From a virus: a stretch of 22,595 nucleotides of DNA. Under the pieces are notes generated by a model. That model was not told the DNA's origin. It was given only the letters and a program-made list of their open reading frames with translations, and made no database searches. Shown piece by piece: positions 1 through 7,532 of the stretch. Numbering within the stretch: the stretch's first letter is position 1; the number at the start of each line of letters is the position of its first letter. The stretch spans positions 1 to 22,595 of IMG/VR virus record IMGVR_UViG_3300042559_001280; one strand, 5' to 3'. Both the position numbers and the translations under genes were made by a program.

Positions 1-1
1 A

Positions 2-1030
2 TTAGCGTATCTTGCCATTTACTATTCGGTAGTTACTGACTTCGAATTCGCCTGAATCTAATACCTTGACATGGGCAAAGCCATGATGGTGCTTGTTGAT
101 GGGCATGTAGTCAGGATGCAATTCACACAAACAGGCAACAGACCAGCACGTTGTTATCTTGCCATTGATGTTTGGCTCTGTGTGTTCGCTTGCCTGATGA
201 TGATGACCACACAATGCACTGTCTTTTGCACGCAGGAATAGACCACGTGCGATGTTGACCGGGCTGAATACAGATGCGCCCAATTCATGACCGTGTAGAA
301 TTGTAAGCTTACCTGCGTGAATAATCTGCTTATCTGGTATAAAAGTGATGTTGTACTTATCCAAATGCATCAATGATTCAAAGTTGAATTCATCCATACC
401 CAAAAGGTCAGGTGCATTGCGCATGATATAGTGATCATAACGCACATCGTGGTTACCACACTTGTAATAAATAGCAGCATTCGGGAATAGTTTGCGCAAC
501 GTGCCTAAAAATTGGCGTGTCATTAGCACTTCATGCCCAAAGTTGCGTTTACGTGGATCCTTCTCAAAACGACTGATAGCATAGAAGTCTATGATGTCAC
601 CATTGAGCAGAATGGTATTGACTTCGTTATCTAAACCATACTTAAGTGCCAGCGTTAAAGCTTGTATGTTGTGATACGGCACGTGAATATCCGACAGCAG
701 CAGTATGTTGTTATGGTTTATCGGAAGCTTGTAAGGTTTGTAGTTTGATTCCTGCGATGGTGGCAGGTCAAGCGGATTCGCTTCCTGTGGTATCAACTCA
801 TTCATCATGTTGGTGAAGTCACCTAAATGATTGTCTAACTTGTTTAGCTGGCTAACAGGCTTACTTTCTGTTGTATTGAGGTTTACAACCCACCTGCGAT
901 ACGTTTTCTCAAGTGAATCCAGCGTCATGTCTAGTTTGTACTTCTCAATCACTGCGCGAACGCGATGAGCAAGGTAACCTGTTCCATCATGTATCTCACG
1001 ATGGTACTTTTCACGACCTATTTTATCCAT
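2..1030 (-). CDS. Calcineurin-like metallophosphoesterase
   Basis: A 342-aa protein with the full set of calcineurin-type metal-binding motifs: SDIH (D114, H116), NGDIID (D145), GNHD (N193, H194, D195), HGH (H246, H248) and GHHH (H276-H278). Family members hydrolyse phosphomonoesters or phosphodiesters with two metal ions; phage versions are proposed to act on nucleic acids or nucleotides, but the substrate cannot be read here. Residues 1-100 precede the catalytic domain and are rich in charged residues; residues 20-50 could form a small helical DNA-binding unit, but no motif is clear. It is the last gene of the leftward block, 8 nt after the small membrane/coiled-coil gene, and complete: its stop codon is at positions 2-4. 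No signal peptide, so cytoplasmic. Confidence 0.9.
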   Translation of the reverse strand: MDKIGREKYHREIHDGTGYLAHRVRAVIEKYKLDMTLDSLEKTYRRWVVNLNTTESKPVSQLNKLDNHLGDFTNMMNELIPQEANPLDLPPSQESNYKPYKLPINHNNILLLSDIHVPYHNIQALTLALKYGLDNEVNTILLNGDIIDFYAISRFEKDPRKRNFGHEVLMTRQFLGTLRKLFPNAAIYYKCGNHDVRYDHYIMRNAPDLLGMDEFNFESLMHLDKYNITFIPDKQIIHAGKLTILHGHELGASVFSPVNIARGLFLRAKDSALCGHHHQASEHTEPNINGKITTCWSVACLCELHPDYMPINKHHHGFAHVKVLDSGEFEVSNYRIVNGKIR

Positions 1031-1038
1031 ACTGGTTG

Positions 1039-1329
1039 TTATTTAGCCTTCAAATAGCCGTTCAATTCAGCAAGTGATGTGCTGATTTGCGCTATGTGTG
1101 ATTGAATTGAATCAATCTTCCCTTCCAGCTTAGCATTCTTTGAATTCAACTCAGTCTTTTGCTCCTTCATTGCATCGTTAATCATTTCAATTTCTCTTTT
1201 GTGGAAGGTTTCAATGCTGCGCATCTGCCCGGCTACCTTGTCAACACTGCGCTTCAAAGCGAAATAAAGCGATGCAAGTGATACGCTTGCACCTATTAAA
1301 GTAATTAAATCACGTAGTTCGAATTCCAT
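1039..1329 (-). CDS. Small membrane-anchored coiled-coil protein
   Basis: A 96-aa protein with one hydrophobic segment at about residues 8-26, followed by a charged helical region (about 30-92) rich in E, K, Q and I with heptad-like spacing, typical of a coiled coil. It follows the lysis cassette directly, 2 nt after the preceding gene. Location and architecture (short N-terminus, one membrane pass, coiled coil) resemble phage lysis accessory proteins such as XhlA-like or spanin-like proteins, but I do not recognise a specific family. A lysis role is inferred from position only. Confidence 0.7.
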   Translation of the reverse strand: MEFELRDLITLIGASVSLASLYFALKRSVDKVAGQMRSIETFHKREIEMINDAMKEQKTELNSKNAKLEGKIDSIQSHIAQISTSLAELNGYLKAK

Positions 1330-1331
1330 AG

Positions 1332-1787
1332 CTATAGTATTGCAAAATATATAGTAGAAAAAGCTAGTGCTGTGATACCTAATGTGAGTGCTGTGTTGGT
1401 AATTATTAACCGTCTATTGCTTTTTTTTAGCTTATTAATCTCCGCATCTTTCTCCGCATTTATAGCCTTTTCAATGCTTTGCTTATTCTTGTAGATTTCC
1501 GCTAATGTTTCATAACTCGTTGCCTGAATGCCTGTAATCTTTGCGTAGTATGTAACCTTTAGCCGTTCCATTTGGTATAAGCTGTCGATGTCAAATGCAG
1601 TCCGATACCAATACATCATGCTATTGAAGTTGAGATTGAAAAGCTGCTGATCGTAGGTTGTAAGTTCGGGTGTAAAATCCTGCTTTAAGTAGGCTGTCCG
1701 ATTTTTTGAGGGTTGACCGATACTGATTAGTGGCGTTAGTAGGAGAAGCAGAAAGGATATTATAAGTTTCATTGCGGTAGATTTCAT
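1332..1787 (-). CDS. Exported protein with C-terminal membrane anchor, spanin-like partner
   Basis: A 151-aa protein. An N-terminal signal peptide (long L/I run at residues 8-22, likely cleavage near SIG-Q) leads to a periplasmic domain, a charged helical stretch (about 95-125) and a hydrophobic C-terminal segment (about 126-150). There is no cysteine, so it is not a lipoprotein and not a standard Rz1 or u-spanin. Two in-frame starts exist, at 1787 and 1772; the second puts Lys directly before the hydrophobic core. Its first 167 nt lie inside the preceding gene in another frame, the nesting seen in Rz/Rz1 pairs. I infer a role in outer-membrane disruption at lysis. An A8 tract (minus strand, over 1421-1428) precedes the C-terminal anchor. 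Confidence 0.65.
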   Translation of the reverse strand: MKSTAMKLIISFLLLLLTPLISIGQPSKNRTAYLKQDFTPELTTYDQQLFNLNFNSMMYWYRTAFDIDSLYQMERLKVTYYAKITGIQATSYETLAEIYKNKQSIEKAINAEKDAEINKLKKSNRRLIITNTALTLGITALAFSTIYFAIL

Positions 1788-2031
1788 TTGTGATTTGTTG
1801 GCGTTCTATGATTGTGTCCTGATGGATTTGCAAGCTGTCAATTTTCAAGAATAGACTGTCCGTTTTAGCGTTATTAGTTTCAATAATTTGATAGAGTGAA
1901 TCATTGATGTCCTGTAACCTTTTTACAGCAGGATTTGTTACGGGCTTATTGCAGCTACGCACGCTGAACACGATAGCCAGCGCGATAATTACAACAGCTA
2001 CTGCGATAACTAGCTTTGTGTTTTTCCCCAT
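1621..2031 (-). CDS. Putative inner-membrane spanin (Rz-like)
   Basis: A 136-aa protein with a single N-terminal membrane segment (about residues 7-24), then a periplasmic helical region (about 36-85) with heptad-like spacing of I, L and charged residues, as in i-spanins. It starts 22 nt inside the end of the CHAP endolysin gene, and its last 167 nt overlap the next gene in another frame. Order (holin candidate, endolysin, i-spanin, overlapping exported partner) and architecture match a Gram-negative lysis cassette. Spanins diverge too far for motif recognition, so the call rests on topology and context. Alternatively it is an unrelated membrane-anchored coiled-coil protein. Confidence 0.65.
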   Translation of the reverse strand: MGKNTKLVIAVAVVIIALAIVFSVRSCNKPVTNPAVKRLQDINDSLYQIIETNNAKTDSLFLKIDSLQIHQDTIIERQQITNEIYRNETYNILSASPTNATNQYRSTLKKSDSLLKAGFYTRTYNLRSAAFQSQLQ

Positions 2032-2588
2032 CGCGTTATGTGTAGATTTTTAGTTAGTGGGCGTATCTTGTAATACACTCCATCGCGCGACCTTGAATCG
2101 CGCATGCCCTGTTCATTTGTGTTGCCTTCAATGGTGCGCACTGAATGCTTGCCTATCCGATCCACGATGCCAGTGTGACCTATACCCTTGAATCTTTTGC
2201 GCCTGAATTCGGAATAACTTAACGTCATTACCAGCACATCCTTATCGCTATACGATTGCTTGAATTTACCATCGGTAAATATTACATCGCGCTGGTTGTA
2301 TGCAGTAGGTGACCAGCCTGTGATTGTATTAGAAACGCCACACTCATTGAGCATAGCCATGACAAAGAAGGAACACCATGCGTAACCGGGTATCCAGCCT
2401 TCCTGCTTCATCAATACTTGCAAAGCAGCATCGTTAAAACCTTTGTTATTGCCGCCCTTTTCCTTTACACCTACAAATGATGAAGCTGTTACCCTTACGC
2501 AGTAGCCGTCATCAGCAAGTGAAGTACAAACAGGAATGCAGCAAAGTAGAATGCATATAAGAGCAGGTATAAGACAACCTTTTGCCAT
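2010..2588 (-). CDS. CHAP-type endolysin with export signal
   Basis: A 192-aa protein with an N-terminal hydrophobic segment (residues 5-24), then a CHAP-like cysteine amidase/peptidase domain. The nucleophile is probably C72 in GYAWCSFF, the general base H138 in GIGHTGIV, and the third polar site E154 or N156 in TIEGNTNE. CHAP enzymes cut peptidoglycan peptides or the amide bond to muramic acid. The leader has a possible AxA-type site (SLA-DD), so the enzyme could leave the cytoplasm through Sec, either cleaved or held as a signal-arrest form. Its 5' end overlaps the membrane protein gene by 94 nt and its 3' end overlaps the Rz-like gene by 22 nt. It is very likely the phage lysin. Confidence 0.85.
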   Translation of the reverse strand: MAKGCLIPALICILLCCIPVCTSLADDGYCVRVTASSFVGVKEKGGNNKGFNDAALQVLMKQEGWIPGYAWCSFFVMAMLNECGVSNTITGWSPTAYNQRDVIFTDGKFKQSYSDKDVLVMTLSYSEFRRKRFKGIGHTGIVDRIGKHSVRTIEGNTNEQGMRDSRSRDGVYYKIRPLTKNLHITRWGKTQS

Positions 2589-2914
2589 GTGGTTAGATAG
2601 GTGTTTAGTTCATACTTAATTTCTTTGCTATAAACTTCGCGTTGCAATGCCCTAAAATTTAAACGGATTCCCAAAAACGTAATGAAGTTGGCAAATACCA
2701 TGATGAGTGAAGCTAGCACGATGTATTGCACGTATTCGGTAGATATGAGCGCATCGCCAAAGTATTCTGCACTCAATGTACCTGCAATGATAAACAGCGC
2801 AAATGCTACCGGTATTGACCACAAGCCATCGAACAGCTGAAGGTTGTATCGAATCAACTTGTAAGTAATACTTGACTGTTCACTTTTTGGTTTTGTCTGC
2901 TTCTTTGTTGACAT
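2495..2914 (-). CDS. Three-pass membrane protein, candidate holin
   Basis: A 139-aa protein. A charged N-terminus (KKQTKPKSEQ) is followed by three hydrophobic segments at about residues 32-48, 62-85 and 110-134. Small size, three membrane passes and its place directly before the endolysin gene, overlapping it by 94 nt, make it the best holin candidate of the window. No family motif is recognisable, and holins are rarely identifiable by sequence. With an exported endolysin it could act as a pinholin that only depolarises the membrane. Confidence 0.55.
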   Translation of the reverse strand: MSTKKQTKPKSEQSSITYKLIRYNLQLFDGLWSIPVAFALFIIAGTLSAEYFGDALISTEYVQYIVLASLIMVFANFITFLGIRLNFRALQREVYSKEIKYELNTYLTTWQKVVLYLLLYAFYFAAFLFVLHLLMTATA

Positions 2915-2999
2915 TGCTTCTTAATTTAAGTGACAGCTCACGCTCATACTTGCGCAAACGTTCGGTGTATTCTTGCTTCAGTGTTTTTTTATCACTCAT
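2880..2999 (-). CDS. Small charged protein (39 aa) coupled by ATGA
   Basis: A short open frame: MSDKKTLKQEYTERLRKYE, then a Lys/Arg-rich tail ending in DKTKK. Its ATG overlaps the TGA stop of the connector gene (ATGA at 2996-2999), and its 3' end overlaps the holin candidate by 35 nt. Such junctions are the rule in this operon, which favours real translation. The product should be one charged amphipathic helix. It might instead only pass ribosomes to the overlapping membrane-protein start. Function unknown. Confidence 0.55.
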   Translation of the reverse strand: MSDKKTLKQEYTERLRKYERELSLKLRSNVNKEADKTKK

Positions 3000-3565
3000 G
3001 GTATACGATTAAGGATGTTACGTGAGTAAGTAGGGCGAAAGCTGGTTGCTGTATTGCCCGATGAAAACTGATAGTTCAGCGTGTTGGTCACGTCTGTACG
3101 TGGTGAACGGTCAGGCCACTGCGCTGTTGAGTATTCAGGGAATAAACTGCTATTCGCACACAAGTAATCGACTAATAAAGTGGTATAGTGCTCCGCGTTT
3201 TGGCGTGCCCGGTCAATCATATCCTTCATGACCAAATCCGAAACAGGCACAGTGTCTTCACTTTGACGTTGAACCAGCGTGCCGTTATCCATGCGATAGC
3301 ATAGATTGGGTGTAACATCCACCATAACCCACCACAGCAGCATCTTTTGGATGTAATCTTCCAGCAGTGTTTCGTAGTTACCGCTAATCGTACCTGCGGC
3401 AACATCGTTTTTAATCTTATTCAAAAGGTCAGTTCCCAAAAAGGGAAGTAGCCATTTGTCCTGTGCTAAATAGATTGATGGGTAAAGAAGGTTTGGATCT
3501 AAACTACCGTTGATGGTAGTGTACTTCTTCACGTAGTTTTCGGATATTAGTAATACTTCAGCCAT
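2996..3565 (-). CDS. Putative head-tail connector/adaptor protein
   Basis: A 189-aa protein that starts with the pattern seen in Bacteroidota phage genes next to the portal: LISENYVKKYTTINGSLDP, then a region naming one end of a long helix bundle (AQDKWLLPFLGTDLLNKI). This layout (short N-terminal helix, bundle near residues 30-85, variable C-terminus) resembles gp6/gp15-type adaptors that sit under the portal ring. It lies 8 nt after the portal gene, as connectors usually do. The C-terminal third (from about 140) is polar and probably extended. Family assignment is from memory of the pattern, so moderate. Confidence 0.55.
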   Translation of the reverse strand: MAEVLLISENYVKKYTTINGSLDPNLLYPSIYLAQDKWLLPFLGTDLLNKIKNDVAAGTISGNYETLLEDYIQKMLLWWVMVDVTPNLCYRMDNGTLVQRQSEDTVPVSDLVMKDMIDRARQNAEHYTTLLVDYLCANSSLFPEYSTAQWPDRSPRTDVTNTLNYQFSSGNTATSFRPTYSRNILNRIP

Positions 3566-3573
3566 AGTTTTGT

Positions 3574-5508
3574 TTATTTATCTCCGTATATAGGATTGGT
3601 TGATAGGAAGCCATTGTTATCTTGGTCAATAGGCAATTTTGCTACACGTCTATCATTACGGACCTTATACCCCATGCGTTCAGCCATGCTTACGGCTATA
3701 CGTGTTGCGTCAGGGTCATTGGGGTTAATCTTTGCACCGCTTGCATCTACATATACGCGCTTCTCCCAAAAATGCTTGCAGTTTCCACCGCCTTTATAGA
3801 ACCAAATATCATAAGTAGCTGCGCCTTCAGGTCCCCATCCGGGATTGACTGCTACATTCTCCATCGAAACTATATCTTCTTTGCGGTAAAGCTTGCCTGC
3901 TTCTATCATTTTCTTGCAGAATGGGCGCATATTATCATGCCTAAAGTCACCTGCGTAAACGTAACGAGTAATAAAGTATTTGCCATCGATAATAGCATCT
4001 TGTTCACTCTTTGCAGCTGGCCTAGCAGCACCTGTACGCACCGCAAACTCATGCTCAATTTCTTCATCTGCGTTGTAACTGTCTATAAGTATCCAATCCT
4101 CACTAGCATCTTCACCTAATGCTATTAGCGCATCGCCTGCTGTGCTGTCATCTTTTTTTTTTAACTCAACACTTGATTGAATCACTTCCGTAGGCAGCAA
4201 TGAACCGGGTAAAACATCGGCAAAGATTGCATCGATAGTAGCGGCTGGCAATGTTGGGAATGCAGCTTGCACGATTGCCTTTGCACTGCTCACAGGAACA
4301 GCACCTGCTGCACTTTGCATGACGATGTCTATAAGTGAAGTAATCTGCGCACCATTTAAAGCAGTAGCAGCCACATCGGTAGTAGTTCCACCTGTTACAT
4401 CCACAACAGCTTCAGCCTGTTCAACAGCAAGTGGTGTGTTTGGTATAATCTCAAAGGTTACACCGGGCATTTGATTGCTAAGCAATTCTTCTAAGCTGTA
4501 ATTAATCTTTGCCTGATACGGCTCAATTACTTGTTTGTTGTATATCTCCAAACCGACAGCCATTTCATCTTTGTTGCTACCGAATCCAGTGTTTTCACGA
4601 ATACCGAAAAGAAGCGGAGTAGTAACACGATGCGCAGTAATAATCTTTTGCTGCGCTGTATCATTCATCAATGCATACTGCTTGTCTGCATCGTTTACAG
4701 GGAATGGTGTTATCTCGGTCTTAGGTTGATCACGTTCGTTGAAGAACATAACCACCTTGCCAGCGTTACGTGCTCCCGACATCTTATTCTCCCAGTCCAT
4801 CATCATTTGCTGCTTCTGTTCAGGTGTTGCCTGACCATTGTAGAAGTTGATGATAGTTGAAGGGAATAGACCGTTTGAAATTTGGTTGATGTGGAATATA
4901 GATATCTGCTTATCTAATTCGATGTAGTTAATCGCGCTCCAATAGTCAGGACGTGGATAGACATCGCTACCGGTGTAAGTGAAGCAATAATAGATTTGAC
5001 GTGGCTCTTGCTCACGTGTCAAATAATTGTACTTCGGTATGAATTCGGGAGTGTTTCTTTTCTTACGTGTGTTAGTCCAATCGTAGCTGTGAAAAATTCC
5101 TATTTCGGTATCGTCCTCTTGATTCACTGCGATGCGGCATTCTTCAAATGGTATCGCATTTAGCTTGGATATAACCGTTCTGTCATTGCTCCAAATGACT
5201 TCAATATAAAACCCACCAAACAACTTTAAGTCGTGCGCACATGCATAGGTTAAGCGATCTATGTTTAATGCATCTAATTCGGCTTGGTATTGCTCCGATT
5301 GAATACCCTTGCCAGCTATCATGTCACCAATGGCAACTACCAATGAACCATGCACAGGTGATTCGTGCGCCAAATCGCGCAGGTATTGCGGAAAATCGTT
5401 TTGATCTCCGTAATTAACCCATCCCTTTCTGTCTACCTTTTCTGCATCGCTCTTAGCAACATACTCGCTAAGCTTCAAAGAAACTATATTTGATTCGTTA
5501 TGGTTCAT
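3574..5508 (-). CDS. Portal protein with minor-head-like C-terminal extension
   Basis: A 644-aa protein. Residues 1-365 look like a Bacteroidota phage portal: GWVNYGDQNDFPQYL near the start, then a clip/wing region and the long helix with NDTAQQKIITAHRVTTPLLFGI (about 280-305). A low-complexity stretch (360-450, Ala/Val/Thr-rich) leads to KKKDD, encoded by an A10 tract. Residues 455-644 are an extra module containing MRPFCKKM, an YRKEDI helix and GGGNCKHFW. That pattern resembles the C-terminal RPFC...GGxNCRHxW motif of Mu gpF/SPP1 gp7-type minor head proteins. The protein forms the DNA-entry ring at one capsid vertex. It overlaps the preceding gene by 11 nt. Usual portals have 400-500 residues, so this one is long. 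Confidence 0.85.
   Translation of the reverse strand: MNHNESNIVSLKLSEYVAKSDAEKVDRKGWVNYGDQNDFPQYLRDLAHESPVHGSLVVAIGDMIAGKGIQSEQYQAELDALNIDRLTYACAHDLKLFGGFYIEVIWSNDRTVISKLNAIPFEECRIAVNQEDDTEIGIFHSYDWTNTRKKRNTPEFIPKYNYLTREQEPRQIYYCFTYTGSDVYPRPDYWSAINYIELDKQISIFHINQISNGLFPSTIINFYNGQATPEQKQQMMMDWENKMSGARNAGKVVMFFNERDQPKTEITPFPVNDADKQYALMNDTAQQKIITAHRVTTPLLFGIRENTGFGSNKDEMAVGLEIYNKQVIEPYQAKINYSLEELLSNQMPGVTFEIIPNTPLAVEQAEAVVDVTGGTTTDVAATALNGAQITSLIDIVMQSAAGAVPVSSAKAIVQAAFPTLPAATIDAIFADVLPGSLLPTEVIQSSVELKKKDDSTAGDALIALGEDASEDWILIDSYNADEEIEHEFAVRTGAARPAAKSEQDAIIDGKYFITRYVYAGDFRHDNMRPFCKKMIEAGKLYRKEDIVSMENVAVNPGWGPEGAATYDIWFYKGGGNCKHFWEKRVYVDASGAKINPNDPDATRIAVSMAERMGYKVRNDRRVAKLPIDQDNNGFLSTNPIYGDK
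4153..4162 (-). other. A10 tract at the portal/extension boundary, possible -1 slip site
   Basis: On the minus strand the codons are TTA AAA AAA AAA GAT (residues 449-453). An A AAA AAA slip of -1 would continue with AGA and then TGA (4150-4148), giving a product of about 453 residues without the C-terminal module. A +1 slip also stops within about eight codons. The tract and both stops are visible; programmed slippage is inferred. Confidence 0.4.
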
Positions 5509-5887
5509 AGATTATATCATTTGGAATAGTTATGGCTGGCACATCAAACCAACTTGTATTGTCTTTTAAAACAGCATAGCCGCGTTTCAACAAACCAACT
5601 ACACTTGCATTATTTGGATTAAGGTTGGCTCCTGAATTTTGACCATAGACATCATAGCGATATCTACCTGCTAGCGTTAGTCTATCTGTTGTAATCAATA
5701 ATTCTGTTATACGCACATTCTCATTCACGATTTGCGCTACCTGTGCAAGCTTATCTCCGGTTGTGCTATTTTCCTCGTGTGTCAAAATAAACAAGTAGTG
5801 CGTGAATGGTGTGGCAAAATACTGCCTTGTTTCATCTAGCTGTAAGTAGATGGTTTGTACAGGTGTATCGGTCTGTAAATATATCAT
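5498..5887 (-). CDS. Conserved Bacteroidota phage structural-region protein
   Basis: A 129-aa protein starting MIYLQTDTPVQTIYLQLDE and predicted to be mostly beta strand (FTHYLFILTHE; RITELLITTDRLTLAGRYRYDVYGQN). I recall this pattern from gene neighbourhoods of portal and capsid in Bacteroidota phages, but know no assigned function. It overlaps the portal gene by 11 nt and follows the tail tube gene after an 84-nt gap that holds a hairpin. A small virion or neck component is possible. No signal peptide or membrane segment. Confidence 0.6.
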   Translation of the reverse strand: MIYLQTDTPVQTIYLQLDETRQYFATPFTHYLFILTHEENSTTGDKLAQVAQIVNENVRITELLITTDRLTLAGRYRYDVYGQNSGANLNPNNASVVGLLKRGYAVLKDNTSWFDVPAITIPNDIIYEP

Positions 5888-5901
5888 AGTCTTTTTAAAT
5901 T

Positions 5902-5933
5902 AAAAGGGCAAGTCATAAATAACCTGCCCTTTT
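5902..5933 (-). terminator. Hairpin after the tail tube gene
   Basis: AAAAGGGCA (5902-5910) pairs with TGCCCTTTT (5925-5933) around a 14-nt loop. On the minus strand it follows the tail tube stop by 38 nt and precedes the next start by 14 nt. The U run is part of the stem, so termination is likely partial. It may protect the 3' end of the tube mRNA or lower transcription of portal and lysis genes. Confidence 0.6.
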
Positions 5934-5971
5934 CTCAATACAACAAGAACACAAAAACGGAAAACAAATTC

Positions 5972-6547
5972 TTAGTAGGCAGGATTTACAACGATACCCG
6001 TGAAGTTTTGAAATGGTGTTTCATTTGCAGCATATGGTTCCAAGTGACTTGCAGGAACAAGGTTCTCTGCAATCAAAGTAACTTGGTAACCCATCAAATC
6101 AGCTTTTTGCTGTCCTGATTGAACAGTACCTGCAGTAAGCTGGGCTCCTTCAGTGCTTCCAACCAAAAGTATTTGATCGTCATTAGTACGAACAAACACA
6201 ATCATTTTTGCTTTGGCAACATTTAAAAACTCGTTGCGCATTTCTTGGTTCAACTTACCGAAAGTCCATCCAACTTCCTGCGAGAAAAACAGTGTACCTG
6301 TTTCCAAATTCTTTTGCACCGTTTCAATGTACGAACCCGAATTGCGGAATGGAACATAACGATAGATTGTTACAGGTGCAGGTACTGTTCCGGGCAAGCC
6401 AGTCACAAAACCATCACCATCAAAGGTTACGCCCGACATGAAATCACTACCATCTGCTAGCTGGTAGTTAGTAATAAGAACCTCTTTAACCCCACCGATA
6501 CCTTCGAGGCACCCTAATGTGAAGCCGGTTGTCAATTCACAAGCCAT
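5972..6547 (-). CDS. Putative major tail tube protein
   Basis: A 191-aa protein starting MACELTTGFTLGCLEGIGGV, the usual opening of Bacteroidota phage tube proteins, followed by alternating beta strands (VTIYRYVPF; ETGTLFFSQEVGWTFGKLN; KMIVFVRTNDDQILLVGSTEGAQL; ADLMGYQVTLIAENLVPA). The pattern of a GT-rich strand pair, a central helix (QEMRNEFLNVAKA) and a late G-D-x-x-G-Y-x-x-x-x turn fits tube monomers. It lies directly after the major capsid gene, separated by a hairpin, so both could be made in large amounts. Tube rather than sheath is chosen by size. Assignment is by pattern, not by a diagnostic motif. Confidence 0.6.
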   Translation of the reverse strand: MACELTTGFTLGCLEGIGGVKEVLITNYQLADGSDFMSGVTFDGDGFVTGLPGTVPAPVTIYRYVPFRNSGSYIETVQKNLETGTLFFSQEVGWTFGKLNQEMRNEFLNVAKAKMIVFVRTNDDQILLVGSTEGAQLTAGTVQSGQQKADLMGYQVTLIAENLVPASHLEPYAANETPFQNFTGIVVNPAY

Positions 6548-6571
6548 ATTATTATTTTTTTAATTGGTTAA

Positions 6572-6593
6572 AAGGGGGCTGTTACACCCCCTT
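6572..6593 (-). terminator. GC-rich hairpin after the capsid gene
   Basis: AAGGGGG (6572-6578) pairs with CCCCCTT (6587-6593), with an 8-nt loop (ctgttaca) that can close further through TGT/ACA. On the minus strand it lies 13 nt after the capsid stop and is followed by TT and A/T-rich sequence, not a long U run. A weak terminator or an mRNA-stabilising stem is likely. Confidence 0.65.
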
Positions 6594-6606
6594 CTTAATT
6601 TATTGA

Positions 6607-7503
6607 TTATGCACCCCAGTAGGTGATGTCCTCACCAACTGCAATCTGTGCACCCAAGTAGAAACGTGCACCGTAGCGAACGTTCTGTGAACCATCAAGA
6701 TTCTGCATGTCCAAAATGAACACTTCGTTCATTTGGTTTTCCTGCCAAGTACCCATCATAAGGTTGCTCTTTTGTGAGAACACGATGTTATCAGCAGCCA
6801 TACCTGGACAAACGTAGATTTCGTACATACCTACGAAACGCTTAGCTACTTCAGGACCACCGGTCAAGTACCAACCGTTACCATCAGCAATCTGCGCTTG
6901 CATGTAAGCTTCCCATGCAGCCTGTCCCATGTACAAAGCTGGCTTTTCAGCAGCACCTTTAACAGCTGCAGGAGCAGTATTGATGATGTCCCAAATGGTA
7001 GCAATAATGTTTGTTGAATCAAGTGCACCTGAACCAGCAGATACAGCACCTGAACCACCTGCCTTGATCAAAGTCAAGAAACCATCGTATTGACCAGCGG
7101 TGGCATTAACACCATTCCACATGATAGATTCGTTAGCAGCAGCGATACCACCTACCAAACGCTCAATGATAGCATCTTGGATTTGAGTGTTTACGCGACC
7201 GCTCATAACGTCAGCAGTTGACCAGTCTGTGAAGAAATCCTTCTTACAGATTTGGCGCTGAACTTGGAATTCTTCCAAAGTCAAAATGCGCTCGGTCAAA
7301 GTGATTGTTCCGGTTGGAGTGAAATCACATGTGCCAGCGGCAAATGATACGGTGTCATCAATTTTACGTACTACTGATTTGTAAGGTACGTTTGGCTTCA
7401 TTGTTACATATCCTGCAGATACGTTCGACAACAAAGCTTTTGCTACGATTTCACCAGCTAATTCACCTGCATAGGTGGTGGTGAGTGAAGTTGTTGTTGG
7501 CAT
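6607..7503 (-). CDS. Major capsid protein, HK97 fold
   Basis: A 298-aa protein. An N-terminal arm (MPTTTSLTTTYAGELAGEIV, KALLSNVSAG) is followed by an E-loop-like region (VPYKSVVRKIDDTVSFAAGT), a long spine helix (MSGRVNTQIQDAIIERLVGG, then IAAANESIMWNG), and the A-domain and P-domain strands ending in YGARFYLGAQIAVGEDITYW. This layout is that of Bacteroidota phage capsid proteins. It follows the scaffold gene by 29 nt and precedes the tube gene. The short size and lack of an N-terminal delta domain fit a separately encoded scaffold. It polymerises into the icosahedral shell. Confidence 0.8.
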   Translation of the reverse strand: MPTTTSLTTTYAGELAGEIVAKALLSNVSAGYVTMKPNVPYKSVVRKIDDTVSFAAGTCDFTPTGTITLTERILTLEEFQVQRQICKKDFFTDWSTADVMSGRVNTQIQDAIIERLVGGIAAANESIMWNGVNATAGQYDGFLTLIKAGGSGAVSAGSGALDSTNIIATIWDIINTAPAAVKGAAEKPALYMGQAAWEAYMQAQIADGNGWYLTGGPEVAKRFVGMYEIYVCPGMAADNIVFSQKSNLMMGTWQENQMNEVFILDMQNLDGSQNVRYGARFYLGAQIAVGEDITYWGA

Positions 7504-7532
7504 ACTAAATTTAAATTATGAGGTGAATTAAT

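Noticed and set aside
3622-4119. A 165-codon open frame on the plus strand inside the portal gene
   Set aside because: It lies opposite the portal coding frame, and its translation has no domain-like pattern; a shadow of the portal gene.
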